64,000 bases of DNA, from positions 1,116,001 to 1,180,000 of the forward strand of contig CBDCVA010000002.1 of the NCBI GenBank assembly GCA_965222935.1. The letters are read 5' to 3'. The first letter of the stretch is position 1. The number at the start of each line of letters is the position of its first letter. This stretch comes from CBDCVA01 sp965222935 [NCBI: Candidatus Latescibacterota bacterium] (GTDB taxonomy: Bacteria > Latescibacterota > CBDCVA01). The translations under genes were made by a program, and so were the position numbers. The notes beneath the pieces are model-generated. The model saw only the letters and a program-made list of their open reading frames with translations, ran no database searches and was not told the origin of the DNA. Of the stretch, positions 1 to 8,169 are shown piece after piece.

Positions 1-281
1 CCCGGGTTCGCCGCGCCCACGATCACAGGAAGCTCACCCGCCACCTCCTCAACGACGATCTCGATGACGCGGCGCCGCTCAGCCTCGGTGAGCGCGTAGA
101 ACTCGCCCGTCGAGCCCAGGGGCGTCAGGATGAAATCGCGCCCCCGGCATCGCTCGACCAGCCACCGCGCGTTCGACCGAAGTCCGGGTTCGTCCAGGCT
201 CCCATCGGTGTTGAAGGGCGTCGCAGTGACGATCACGACGCCCTTCATACGTGCGTGCAGTTCGGAGGGCGTGAGGGGCAT
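1..281 (-). CDS. Dihydrodipicolinate synthase/2-keto-3-deoxy acid aldolase family protein (5' part only)
   Basis: Only the N-terminal ~93 codons are present; the gene runs off the left edge. The start (MPLTPSELHARMKGV) leads into VVIVTATPFNTDGSLD and a glycine-rich LGSTGEFYALT stretch, which are the first two strand motifs of the DapA/N-acetylneuraminate lyase TIM barrel. This class I aldolase family cleaves or forms 2-oxo acids through a Schiff-base lysine, which lies outside the window. It starts 6 nt after the stop of the cyclase-family gene, so the two are probably co-transcribed. Near so many acid-sugar dehydratases, a keto-deoxy acid aldolase or dehydratase role is more likely than lysine synthesis; that is inference. 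Confidence 0.85.
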   Translation of the reverse strand, partial: MPLTPSELHARMKGVVIVTATPFNTDGSLDEPGLRSNARWLVERCRGRDFILTPLGSTGEFYALTEAERRRVIEIVVEEVAGELPVIVGAANP

Positions 282-287
282 GGCTCG

Positions 288-1316
288 CTACCTGATGGCA
301 ATGGGCCGCATCGTGAAGCCCGCCGTCGTGCCCTGGATCTTATTCGTCGTCGCCATGTAGCAGAACTCGTAAACCTTATCCCGCGCCAGCCCTTCGAGAT
401 TGTGAAGCTCCGCGATGTGGACCCCCTGCTCGACCAGGAGGTACCGGTGCACCGGCACGAAGACGTCGCTGCCTCCGGGCACGGGCACCACCTCCATCCC
501 CGAGGTGTCCGAGCCGATCATCATCGACCCGTGTTCTTCCACCAGCCACTTGGCTGCGGCCATCCCGATACCCGCTTTGTCGTGCATGTCGAGCTTGGCG
601 TGGTCCGCACCCGTCTCGCCCCAGTATTGCGCCGTACCCGTGCGGAACAGGACGACATCGCCGGGGTGCAGCGTAGTCTTCTGCGCCTCGAGGGCCGCCT
701 GCAGGTCGGCAACCGTAATCTCATAGCCGCTCTGGAGAGCCTCGACCCCCTTCTGGCCCGGCACGTCGATCATGACGCCTCGCGCTACGATGGGCGGGAC
801 GTTCTCGGCGCCGCAGCGGCGCGGACCCCAGTTGCCGCCCCAGTCCTCTTCCTTGAACCCGTTGTACCAGTGGTTGTCATCGCCGATGGTGATGTGTGCC
901 AGGCCATCAATCTGCGTTGCCACGTTGTCATTGATGAAAAGCGCGTCCGAATGCCAGGCCATCCCGCCCGGATTACTCTCCGGCAGCGTGAAAGCCAGGT
1001 CCTTCTGCCTTTTCACGCCCTCCGGCGTCCGGAACGCGATGATCTCCCCCGGCGAGTGCCCCGGCCATTTGTAGGACGTCCGGTCGTAGAGCACCCCGAG
1101 GTCGTAGACCTTGCCATCGGTGATGAGCCCCGCCGCCGCCATGACGGACTGAGGGGTCATCTCGTTGAGAGCCCCGACCTCGTCCTCGGGACCCCAAACC
1201 CAGCCCCACCCGGTTCCCTTCTTCCACTGCTTCATGCCCATATCACCGGCTGACGCCGGAAGCGCCGCCCCAAGAAGCACCACGAGCACCATACCACTTG
1301 CTATTCTCCTCAACAT
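288..1316 (-). CDS. Cyclase family protein (kynurenine formamidase-like), exported
   Basis: A 342-aa protein with an N-terminal signal peptide (basic MLRR, hydrophobic core, cleavage near PASAG). The start is the ATG preceded by GGGGAG at 8 nt; an in-frame extension further upstream only overlaps the M20 gene. Cyclase-family features (Pfam PF04199) include the metal-binding region DNVATQIDGLAHI, a diverged form of the usual HxGTHxDxPxH, then a GADHAKLDMHDKAGIG stretch and HGSMMIGSDTSG. Members hydrolyse N-formylkynurenine or related amides, or cyclise acids, with a divalent metal. The protein lies between the M20 peptidase and the DapA-family gene in one minus-strand operon. Secretion to the periplasm or outside is predicted; the substrate is unknown. 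Confidence 0.8.
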   Translation of the reverse strand: MLRRIASGMVLVVLLGAALPASAGDMGMKQWKKGTGWGWVWGPEDEVGALNEMTPQSVMAAAGLITDGKVYDLGVLYDRTSYKWPGHSPGEIIAFRTPEGVKRQKDLAFTLPESNPGGMAWHSDALFINDNVATQIDGLAHITIGDDNHWYNGFKEEDWGGNWGPRRCGAENVPPIVARGVMIDVPGQKGVEALQSGYEITVADLQAALEAQKTTLHPGDVVLFRTGTAQYWGETGADHAKLDMHDKAGIGMAAAKWLVEEHGSMMIGSDTSGMEVVPVPGGSDVFVPVHRYLLVEQGVHIAELHNLEGLARDKVYEFCYMATTNKIQGTTAGFTMRPIAIR

Positions 1317-1383
1317 CTTGCCGCTCCCCTTTCTATACCCGTAGGTGATGGGTTGTTTTGACCCACGCACGCCGCGAGCAGCC

Positions 1384-2736
1384 TCAAGCCTGAGCGAATT
1401 CGTAGAACGTCGCAGCCACGTGCTTGATCCCCAGGATGAAGCCCTCCAGGCTGATGTTCTCGTCCGGCCCGTGCAAGTTGGAACCGGCGTGGGCGATCCC
1501 GAACGAGACGGCTGGCACACCGAGGGTCTGACAGAGATTGTACATCGGGCCGCCGCCCGGCATGGTCGGGTGGACAGCGGGCTCGACGCCATAGACCGTC
1601 TCCGCGGCGCGCGTGCAGGCCCCGACGAACGGATCGTCCACCGGGGTCCTGGCCACCTCGTCCCTGAAGAGAGGTTCGATCTCGATATCCCCGAAGCCCT
1701 CGCGGTCGAGGTGTTCCCTGAGCTGCCGCAGCACGTCATCGACGCGCTGGTCGGGTACCAGGCGGATGTCCATCTTGACTGTCGCATGGCCCGGAACGAT
1801 CGACGTGGACGCGCGACCGGTGCGCCCTCCCGAGAACCCATGAATGTTGATGGCACTTGCGAAATTGAGCCTCCCTTTTGCCTCAGTTGCCGATTCCCCG
1901 CCGACGAAGCCCTCGATGCCGAACCGTCTCCGCCAGGCCCCCGCATCGAAGGGCAACCGATCCAAGGCTCCGAGCTCGGCCCCGCTCGGCTGGCGGACAT
2001 GATCCCCGAAGCCGGGCAGCAGGATGTTCTCCTCACCGTCTTTGATGCTCGCCAGCGCCCAGACCAGCCGCCACATCGGGTTGGGCAGGATGGCCCCCCA
2101 CATGGAGTGGACATCTTCGGAGGGCCCCCGCGCATGAAGCTGAACGACGCAGATGCCCTTCAGCCCCAGGTAGATTTGAGGCCTGCCCGAGGGATCCCTG
2201 TCCCCGTATTCCCAGATGCAGCCATCGGCGCGTAGCCGCTCGGAGTGCCCCTGTGCGAAGGCCTTGGCGTTCGGGCTGCCGATCTCCTCCTCGCCCTCGA
2301 ACACGAACTTCACGGTCACGGGCGGTCGGCCGTGTGCGCGCTTCCAGGCATCGGCGGCGAAGATGCGCGAGACCAGTTCGCCCTTGTCGTCGCCCGCCCC
2401 GCGCGCGTAAAGGTGCCCTTCTCTGATCTCCGCGCCCCAGGGGTCGCTCGTCCAGGCATCCAAAGGGTCGGGCGGCTGAACGTCGTAGTGGTTGTAGCAA
2501 CAGACGATCTTAGGGCCCGAGCCAGCCAGTTCACCGCAGACGTACGGGTAGCCCGCCGTCGGCACCTGCGCGGTCCCCTCAGCGCCGAGATCCCGCAACA
2601 TCGCCTCCACCCTATCGGCGGTTTCGGCCATACCGGTGCCGTGCACCGCGACGCTCGGCTGGCGGCAGAGCTCTTGGAGCTGGGCGATGTACACCTCTCG
2701 GTTCGCTTCGATCTGGTCGAACACGGCCTGGAGCAT
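1384..2736 (-). CDS. M20 family metallopeptidase (dipeptidase/acetylornithine deacetylase-like)
   Basis: A 450-aa cytosolic zinc peptidase. Visible M20 motifs are CCYNHYDVQPPDP (first metal histidine and aspartate), YARGAGDDKGE (bridging aspartate) and VFEGEEEIGSPN (catalytic and metal glutamates), followed by the lid domain and a C-terminal PGGGPMYN region. The ATG at 2736 was chosen because GGAGG sits 10 nt upstream and the family usually begins around this point; a longer reading to 2814 adds unconserved residues. It is the first gene of a leftward operon with the cyclase and DapA-family genes. It probably hydrolyses dipeptides or N-acyl amino acids; the exact substrate cannot be read from sequence. 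Confidence 0.88.
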   Translation of the reverse strand: MLQAVFDQIEANREVYIAQLQELCRQPSVAVHGTGMAETADRVEAMLRDLGAEGTAQVPTAGYPYVCGELAGSGPKIVCCYNHYDVQPPDPLDAWTSDPWGAEIREGHLYARGAGDDKGELVSRIFAADAWKRAHGRPPVTVKFVFEGEEEIGSPNAKAFAQGHSERLRADGCIWEYGDRDPSGRPQIYLGLKGICVVQLHARGPSEDVHSMWGAILPNPMWRLVWALASIKDGEENILLPGFGDHVRQPSGAELGALDRLPFDAGAWRRRFGIEGFVGGESATEAKGRLNFASAINIHGFSGGRTGRASTSIVPGHATVKMDIRLVPDQRVDDVLRQLREHLDREGFGDIEIEPLFRDEVARTPVDDPFVGACTRAAETVYGVEPAVHPTMPGGGPMYNLCQTLGVPAVSFGIAHAGSNLHGPDENISLEGFILGIKHVAATFYEFAQA

Positions 2737-2836
2737 GGGCGCCTCGCCTCCGGTGCTGAGGGTGGTACAGGAGCACCCCCGTAGCGTTCCAGAATAACGC
2801 GGATCACCGCCCAAGACAACCCCGAGCGATCACCCG

Positions 2837-2865
2837 TTGACAGTGTCGTGCCGCGCGCCTATCTA
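2837..2865 (+). promoter_or_regulatory. Putative sigma-70-type promoter for the UxuA-like gene cluster
   Basis: A perfect TTGACA (2837-2842) is followed after 17 bp by TATCTA (2860-2865, three matches to TATAAT). It lies between the divergent M20 gene and the GTG start at 2924. The weak -10 makes this tentative. Confidence 0.3.
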
Positions 2866-2923
2866 TCGCTCGTGGACAAGTGAATGGGACGAAGGCCGCT
2901 GGGACGCATCGGAGGGCAATAGC

Positions 2924-3895
2924 GTGAGGCTCGCGCTCGTTTTGCACCCGCTTTCCGAGGAACTGATGCGGCTCGCTGTGCAGATCGGCGTCACGGACAT
3001 CGTCGCGTCGCTCCCTCCCGAGGAACAGGGGCCGATTTGGGAGCGTTCGGCGTTCGAACGGCTCCGCAAGCGCGTCGAAGGTGCCGGTCTCACCCTCTCC
3101 GTCATCGAATCCATTCTCATCACCGACCGCATCAAGCTCGGCCTGCCCGGCTCGGAGGAGGAACTCGAGAACTTCTGCCAGTCCTTGCGAAACATGGGCG
3201 CGGCCGGCATCCCCATCCTCTGCTACAACTGGATGGCCGTCATGGGCTGGATGCGGACGTCGTTCACGGTGCGGTCCCGCGGCGGCGCGCTGGTGAGCGC
3301 GTACAATCACCACCTCCTGAAGGACGCGCCCCTCACCGAGTACGGCGTCGTGACCGAGGAGCAGCTATGGGACAACTTCGAGGCCTTCCTTGGGCGCGTC
3401 GTTCCCGCCGCCGAGGAGGCCGGCGTCAAGCTGGCGCTGCATCCGGATGATCCGCCGCTCTCGCCCGTGCGTGGAATAGCCCGGATCATCACGAACCCCG
3501 ATGCCTATGAGCGCGTCTTCGAGATGGTCCCCAGCGAGGTCAGCGGTATGACCTACTGCCAGGGCAACTTCGCCGCCATGGGCGAGAACCTTCCCGCCAA
3601 CATCCGGGATTTCGGGGCTCGCGGTAAGATCCACTTCGCCCATTTCCGCGACGTCAGGGGGACGGTCCCCGTCTTCGAGGAGACGTTTCACGACGACGGT
3701 CCGACGGACATGGCCGAGTGCATCCGCGCGTACAGGGAGGTGAGCTTCGACGGCCCCTGCAGGCCCGATCACGTGCCGACCCTCGAGAGCGATTCGGACG
3801 AGGTGCCCGGCTACAGCATCATGGGTCGGCTCCATGCCATCGGCTACATGAAGGGCTTGATGCAAGGCACCGGCTGGGAGCCCACCAAGAGTTGA
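2924..3895 (+). CDS. Mannonate dehydratase-like TIM-barrel protein, copy 1
   Basis: A 323-aa protein resembling D-mannonate dehydratase (UxuA), which dehydrates D-mannonate to 2-keto-3-deoxy-D-gluconate. Recognisable UxuA-type elements are KLALHPDDPP, the MTYCQGNF segment (metal-site cysteine region), IHFAHFRDVRG, FHDDGPTDM and RPDHVP. The GTG start at 2924 has GGAGGG 8 nt upstream and aligns with MRLALVL of the two following copies. The usual UxuA RPDHG motif is altered to RPDHVP, so a different sugar acid is possible. The first ~220 nt are almost identical to copy 3, which implies recent duplication or gene conversion. Confidence 0.85.
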   Translation: MRLALVLHPLSEELMRLAVQIGVTDIVASLPPEEQGPIWERSAFERLRKRVEGAGLTLSVIESILITDRIKLGLPGSEEELENFCQSLRNMGAAGIPILCYNWMAVMGWMRTSFTVRSRGGALVSAYNHHLLKDAPLTEYGVVTEEQLWDNFEAFLGRVVPAAEEAGVKLALHPDDPPLSPVRGIARIITNPDAYERVFEMVPSEVSGMTYCQGNFAAMGENLPANIRDFGARGKIHFAHFRDVRGTVPVFEETFHDDGPTDMAECIRAYREVSFDGPCRPDHVPTLESDSDEVPGYSIMGRLHAIGYMKGLMQGTGWEPTKS

Positions 3896-3926
3896 GGAAC
3901 GCTGCAAGGCAAAGGAGGACGCTGCG

Positions 3927-4877
3927 ATGAGACTAGCACTGGCAGTGACGCCGATCGACGACGAGCGCATGAAGATCGCCAGGCAGATCGGCGCGACGGA
4001 CGTCGTGACGGTGCTGCCGGGGATGGAGCCTGAAGACGTGTGGGAGCTCATGCCGCTGGTACAGCTCCGCAAGCGGGTCGAGGATGCGGGGCTGAGGCTC
4101 TCCGTCATCGAGGGCATTCCCATCACCGACCGCATCAAGCTCGGCCTGCCCGGCCGTGATGAGGACCTGGAGATCTTCTGCCAGTCGGTGCGCAACATGG
4201 GTGCGGCGGGCATCCCCATCCTGTGCTACAACTGGATTGCCGTTCTGGGCGTCATACGCACGTCGTTCACCACGCGGTCGCGCGGCAATGCGCTCGTGAG
4301 TTCCTACGACCACGGCCAGCTCGAGGACGCGCCGCTGACCGAGTACGGCACAGTGAGCGAAGAGCAACTGTGGGACAGCCTGGAGGTCTTCCTAAAGCGC
4401 ATCCTCCCCGTGGCGGAAGAGGCCGGCGTCAAGCTCGCCATGCATCCCGACGATCCACCGGTGATCTCGCCCATCCGCGGCATCGCCCGGATGATGGGGA
4501 CCGTGGAGGCCTTCGACCGCCTGATCGAGATGGTCCCGAGCGAAGCCAACGGCATCACTTTCTGCCAGGGCAACTTCTCGCCCATGGGCGCCGATGTCCC
4601 CGCGACCATCCGCCACTTCGGACCGAGGATCTTCTTCGCGCACTTCCGGGACGTAAAAGGCGTCGTCCCCGTCTTCGAGGAGGCTTTCCACGACGACGGC
4701 CAGACCGACATGGCCGAGTGCGTCCGCGCGTACCGTGACATCGGCTTCGACGGCCCCATTCGGCCCGATCACTACCCCGTTCTTGAGGGCGAACCCCAAG
4801 ATCGCCCCAACCAGGGCGTCATGGGGCGGCTGTTCGCCATCGGCTACATGAAAGGTCTGATCGACGGGATAGCCTGA
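3927..4877 (+). CDS. Mannonate dehydratase-like TIM-barrel protein, copy 2
   Basis: A 316-aa paralogue of its neighbours, with AAAGGAGG 8 nt before the ATG. It keeps KLAMHPDDPP, ITFCQGNF, IFFAHFRDVKG, FHDDGQTDM and RPDHYPV. It lacks one glycine-basic insertion (ARGKIHF in copy 1 is shortened here to PRIFF) and is the most divergent of the three, so the copies may differ in substrate. It follows copy 1 by 31 nt and is probably in the same transcript. A metal-dependent dehydratase of a hexonate-like acid is the best guess; the reaction itself is inferred from the family. Confidence 0.84.
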   Translation: MRLALAVTPIDDERMKIARQIGATDVVTVLPGMEPEDVWELMPLVQLRKRVEDAGLRLSVIEGIPITDRIKLGLPGRDEDLEIFCQSVRNMGAAGIPILCYNWIAVLGVIRTSFTTRSRGNALVSSYDHGQLEDAPLTEYGTVSEEQLWDSLEVFLKRILPVAEEAGVKLAMHPDDPPVISPIRGIARMMGTVEAFDRLIEMVPSEANGITFCQGNFSPMGADVPATIRHFGPRIFFAHFRDVKGVVPVFEEAFHDDGQTDMAECVRAYRDIGFDGPIRPDHYPVLEGEPQDRPNQGVMGRLFAIGYMKGLIDGIA

Positions 4878-4972
4878 TGGTAAGCGGGATGCATCGCGGG
4901 TCCGTTGGAAGACGCCCGACCTCGCCCGTGATCCTTCCGAGCCATCGCGCGTTGAAGGGACTGCGCCGCCAT

Positions 4973-4990
4973 CTGAGCCGGTCGAAGGGG
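4973..4990. repeat. Dispersed intergenic 18-bp motif, copy 1
   Basis: CTGAGCCGGTCGAAGGGG lies in the 162-bp spacer between UxuA-like copies 2 and 3. Related copies occur at 27578-27595 and 47225-47243, always between genes. This resembles short CCTGAGC-N-GTCGAAGG motifs seen in intergenic regions of many high-GC environmental genomes. Confidence 0.45.
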
Positions 4991-5039
4991 GGACTCAGCG
5001 CGGGATGCCTCGCTGCCTGACGCAGGGGAGATCATCTGA

Positions 5040-6008
5040 ATGAGGCTAGCGCTCGTTTTGAACCCGCTCTCCGAAAAGCTGATGCGGCTCGCTGTGCAGA
5101 TCGGTGTCACGGACATCGTCGCGTCGCTCCCTCCCGAGCAACAGGGGCCGATCTGGGAGCGTTCGGCGTTCGAACGGCTCCGCAAGCGCGTTGAAGACGC
5201 CGGCCTCACCCTTTCGGTCATCGAGTCTATGGATGTCGAGGCCATTCCCGTCTCGGACCGCATCAAGCTTGGCCTGCCCGGCCGCGACGAGGACCTCGAC
5301 AACTTCTGTCAGTCGGTTCGTAACATGGGCGCGGCCGGCGTCCCGATTCTCTGTTATGAGTGGATGGCCGTCGACAACTGGCTGCGCACCTCCGTCGACG
5401 TGCCATCGCGCGGCGGTGCCCTGGTGACCGCCTACGAACACAGGGCTACGGTGGATGAACCCCTCACGGAGTTCGGCGAGGTCGGCGAGGAACGGATGTG
5501 GGCCAATTTCGAGGTCTTCCTTAAGCGCGCCGTCCCCGCCGCCGAAGAAGCTGGTGTCAAGCTGGCGCTGCATCCGGACGATCCGCCGCTCTCGCCTATC
5601 CGCGGCATCGCTCGCATCATGCGGAGCGTGGATGCCTTCAAGCGGGTGATCGAGATGAACCCCAGCGAGGTCAACGGTATCACCTTCTGCCAGGGCAACT
5701 TCGCTGCCATGGGCGCGGACATACCGGGCAGCATCCGTTACTTCGGCGAAAGAGGTAGGATCCACTTCGTCCACTTCCGGGACGTGAGGGGCACGGTGCC
5801 GGCTTTTGAGGAGACCTTCCACGACGATGGAGACACCGACATGGCCGCCGCCATGCGCGCCTATCGCGACGTGGGCTTCGACGGCCCCTGCCGGCCCGAC
5901 CATGTGCCGGCCCTCGAGGGCGATTCGGACGAGGTGCCCGGCTACACTCTCCTAGGTCGGCTCCATGCTATCGGCTACATGAAAGGCCTGATCGACGGCA
6001 TCGCCTAA
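5040..6008 (+). CDS. Mannonate dehydratase-like TIM-barrel protein, copy 3
   Basis: A 322-aa paralogue. Its 5' third is nearly identical to copy 1 at nucleotide level, but it carries a short insertion near residue 67 (SMDVEAIPVSDR against SILITDR) and has cysteine-tyrosine-glutamate (CYEWMAV) where copies 1 and 2 have CYNW. UxuA-like motifs KLALHPDDPP, ITFCQGNF, IHFVHFRDVRG and FHDDGDTDM are retained. GGGGAG lies 12 nt before the ATG. Its TAA stop overlaps the ATG of the M48 protease gene by one base, so the protease is probably translationally coupled. The asparagine-to-glutamate change may alter substrate recognition. Confidence 0.85.
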   Translation: MRLALVLNPLSEKLMRLAVQIGVTDIVASLPPEQQGPIWERSAFERLRKRVEDAGLTLSVIESMDVEAIPVSDRIKLGLPGRDEDLDNFCQSVRNMGAAGVPILCYEWMAVDNWLRTSVDVPSRGGALVTAYEHRATVDEPLTEFGEVGEERMWANFEVFLKRAVPAAEEAGVKLALHPDDPPLSPIRGIARIMRSVDAFKRVIEMNPSEVNGITFCQGNFAAMGADIPGSIRYFGERGRIHFVHFRDVRGTVPAFEETFHDDGDTDMAAAMRAYRDVGFDGPCRPDHVPALEGDSDEVPGYTLLGRLHAIGYMKGLIDGIA

Positions 6009-6856
6009 TGGTTGAGGGGCTGCGCTACGGGTCAGCCGAGAGACGCCGGACGCCGCTCTGGGTTGTTTCGCTCTTTTTGCTCTGCGCTTGCGGAACGCTC
6101 TCGGGGTGCATAGGCAAAATCAACCTGGTCTCCGAACCCGAGGAGGTGGCGCTTGGCGACGACCTCGCTCGTCACCTCGCCCGGGAGATCAAGTTCTACC
6201 GCGACCCGGTCGTCTGGGCCTACGTAGATAGCCTCGGACAGATGCTAGCCCGGCATTCCCGCCGCACCCACATCCCCTACCACATCTACGTTGTGGATAC
6301 GGACGACGTGAACGCCTTCGCTATTCCCGGGGGCCACCTGTACGTCAACCGCGGCCTGATCACCACCGCCGAGAACGAGAGCGAACTCGCGGGCGTCATG
6401 GGCCATGAGATTGGCCACGTCGTCGGCAGGCATGGCGCCAAGGCCCTGAGCAAGCAAGTCCTCTTCTCGGGACTGGCCGGCCTCGCCCTGGGCGGTGACC
6501 CCGGTGCGGTCGGGAAGCTCGCCGCGGGCATCGTCAGCACCGGCGCGCTGATGCACTACGGCCGCGCCGCCGAGAACGAGGCGGATTTCTTCGCCATCGA
6601 GGAGCTCTTCGGGGCGGGCATCAATCCCGAGGGACTGACGACCTTCTTCGAGAAGCTCCTAGCGCTGCACAAAAAGGAGCCCTCGGGCCTTGCGAAGCTC
6701 TTCAGCACGCATCCTCCCACCGACGAGCGCATCAAAAACGTCCGAGCTGCCATCGCCGACCTCCCGCCCCACCCTGACCTAAAGCGCGACTCCAACCGTT
6801 TCCACCATATCCGGGATCGTCTCCCTCCTCTCGCACGCGAGAAGCCTTCCCAGTGA
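6008..6856 (+). CDS. M48 family metalloprotease, lipoprotein (BepA/LoiP-like)
   Basis: A 282-aa predicted envelope lipoprotein: hydrophobic segment (residues ~17-33) ending in the lipobox LSGC with Cys34. The zinc-protease motif HEIGH (133-137) is followed by a transmembrane-prone or hydrophobic helix and the third ligand glutamate in ENEAD, as in M48 peptidases. The C-terminal STHPPTDERI motif is also typical of the family. Such proteins degrade misfolded outer-membrane or envelope proteins. The start codon overlaps the stop of UxuA-like copy 3. The link with sugar-acid enzymes is positional only and may reflect shared transcription, not shared function. Confidence 0.87.
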   Translation: MVEGLRYGSAERRRTPLWVVSLFLLCACGTLSGCIGKINLVSEPEEVALGDDLARHLAREIKFYRDPVVWAYVDSLGQMLARHSRRTHIPYHIYVVDTDDVNAFAIPGGHLYVNRGLITTAENESELAGVMGHEIGHVVGRHGAKALSKQVLFSGLAGLALGGDPGAVGKLAAGIVSTGALMHYGRAAENEADFFAIEELFGAGINPEGLTTFFEKLLALHKKEPSGLAKLFSTHPPTDERIKNVRAAIADLPPHPDLKRDSNRFHHIRDRLPPLAREKPSQ

Positions 6857-6986
6857 GATTGTCCCTCGCAGAACAGGTCCCTCAACGGATAGCGGCTCTC
6901 CTCCGTCCTCGTTGACAGAATCCCCACCGCGGCCCATTTGATGGTAACGCAGGGCACTGAAACCTCAAAGCCAGTGGGAGGCGCGC

Positions 6987-8150
6987 ATGAAGGTCAGTGA
7001 AGTCCGGGCTTTCCCGGTGCAGATTCCGAGGGAGGGGCCGCACCGGGGTCCCCAGGGAGCTGACAGCGAATCGGCCGCCGGCGGCCGCTATTTCCGGCGG
7101 CCGCACTACCGCGGCTTCTATGCTCGCGATGTCGAGACGCTCCTCGTCAAGATCACCACGGACGATGGCACCGTGGGCTGGGGCGAGGGTCAGTCACCCA
7201 TTGGGCCCGAGGTAGTGCAGAAGGCGCTTGAGATCCTCGTGGCGCCGTTTCTGGTGGGACAGGACCCCTTCGACCTGGACGTCCTTTGGCATCGCGGGTA
7301 CGACGGTGTGCGCGAGCGCGGCCATACCAAGAGCTTCGCGCTCACTGCGCTGGGGGCGTGTAACATCGCGCTCTGGGACATCCTCGGGCAGGCGACCGGG
7401 AAGCCGGTCTGGGCGCTACTGGGAGGCGCCTACCGCGATCGCGTTCCCTGCTACGTCTCGGGCCTCCAGGGCCCGACGATTCCCGAGCGCGCGGCGTTTG
7501 CACGCGAGTGGAAGGAGCGCGGGTTCGGGGCGGTGAAGCTATTTCTGGGTTACGGCATCGAGGTGGACGTCGCGAACGTCGCGGCCGTCCGCGAGGCCGT
7601 CGGAGACGAGGTGAAAATCCTCGTGGACGCACACTGGAACTACGATGTGCCCGACGCCATTCGGCTGGGGCGGGCCTTGGAGCGCCTCGGGGTCTGGGTT
7701 CTCGAAGCGCCCACAATCCCCGAGGATGTGCCGGGTCAGGTCGAAATCGCTCGTGCGCTCGACATGGCCGTCTCGACCGGAGAGGAGTGCCAGACGCGCT
7801 TCGAGTTTCGTGAGCGGCTCACCTCACGCGCGGCGGATGCCCTCCAGCCCGACGTGGGCCGTTGCGGGCTTTCGGAGGCCCGGCGCATCGCAGACATGGC
7901 GGCGGCCTTCGGCATCCCCGTGGCGCCGCACTGCGGCGCCGGCCTGGGCATTTACGTGGCGGCATCGCTCCACTTGGCTGCCGCGCTCCACAACTTCCTG
8001 ACCTTCGAGTTTCAGCCGACCATGCTCGCCCCATCGCGCGAGGTCATCCCCGGCACACTCGAACCCGAGTCTGGAGCTTTCGCTGTGCCGACGGTGCCGG
8101 GCCTCGGGGTGACTGTGGACGAAGAGGCATTGAGCCAGTTCACCGCCTGA
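6987..8150 (+). CDS. Mandelate racemase/enolase superfamily acid-sugar dehydratase, copy 1
   Basis: A 387-aa protein with an enolase-superfamily N-terminal capping domain and a C-terminal barrel. Metal ligands are readable as Asp214 (LVDAHWNY), Glu240 (VLEAPTIPE) and Glu266/267 (STGEE). His216 next to Asp214 gives a DxH motif, and His315 (APHCGAG) sits at the seventh strand with the preceding aspartate in LQPDVGRCG. The lysine of the classic KxK motif is absent (VKLFLG). In D-galactonate dehydratase-type members a DxH histidine acts as acid and the later histidine as base, so an acid-sugar dehydratase is likely. RBS GGGAGG precedes the ATG. Dehydration of an aldonate to a 2-keto-3-deoxy acid is inferred. 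Confidence 0.87.
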   Translation: MKVSEVRAFPVQIPREGPHRGPQGADSESAAGGRYFRRPHYRGFYARDVETLLVKITTDDGTVGWGEGQSPIGPEVVQKALEILVAPFLVGQDPFDLDVLWHRGYDGVRERGHTKSFALTALGACNIALWDILGQATGKPVWALLGGAYRDRVPCYVSGLQGPTIPERAAFAREWKERGFGAVKLFLGYGIEVDVANVAAVREAVGDEVKILVDAHWNYDVPDAIRLGRALERLGVWVLEAPTIPEDVPGQVEIARALDMAVSTGEECQTRFEFRERLTSRAADALQPDVGRCGLSEARRIADMAAAFGIPVAPHCGAGLGIYVAASLHLAAALHNFLTFEFQPTMLAPSREVIPGTLEPESGAFAVPTVPGLGVTVDEEALSQFTA

Positions 8151-8169
8151 ACCGGGGGAGGCCGTCGCC

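Noticed and set aside
255-1253. Long plus-strand frame opposite the cyclase gene
   Set aside because: No family similarity and typical antisense shadow of high-GC coding sequence; the minus-strand product has clear motifs and signal peptide.
6912-6940. Promoter before the first enolase-superfamily gene
   Set aside because: TTGACA is perfect, but no acceptable -10 lies at 16-18 bp.
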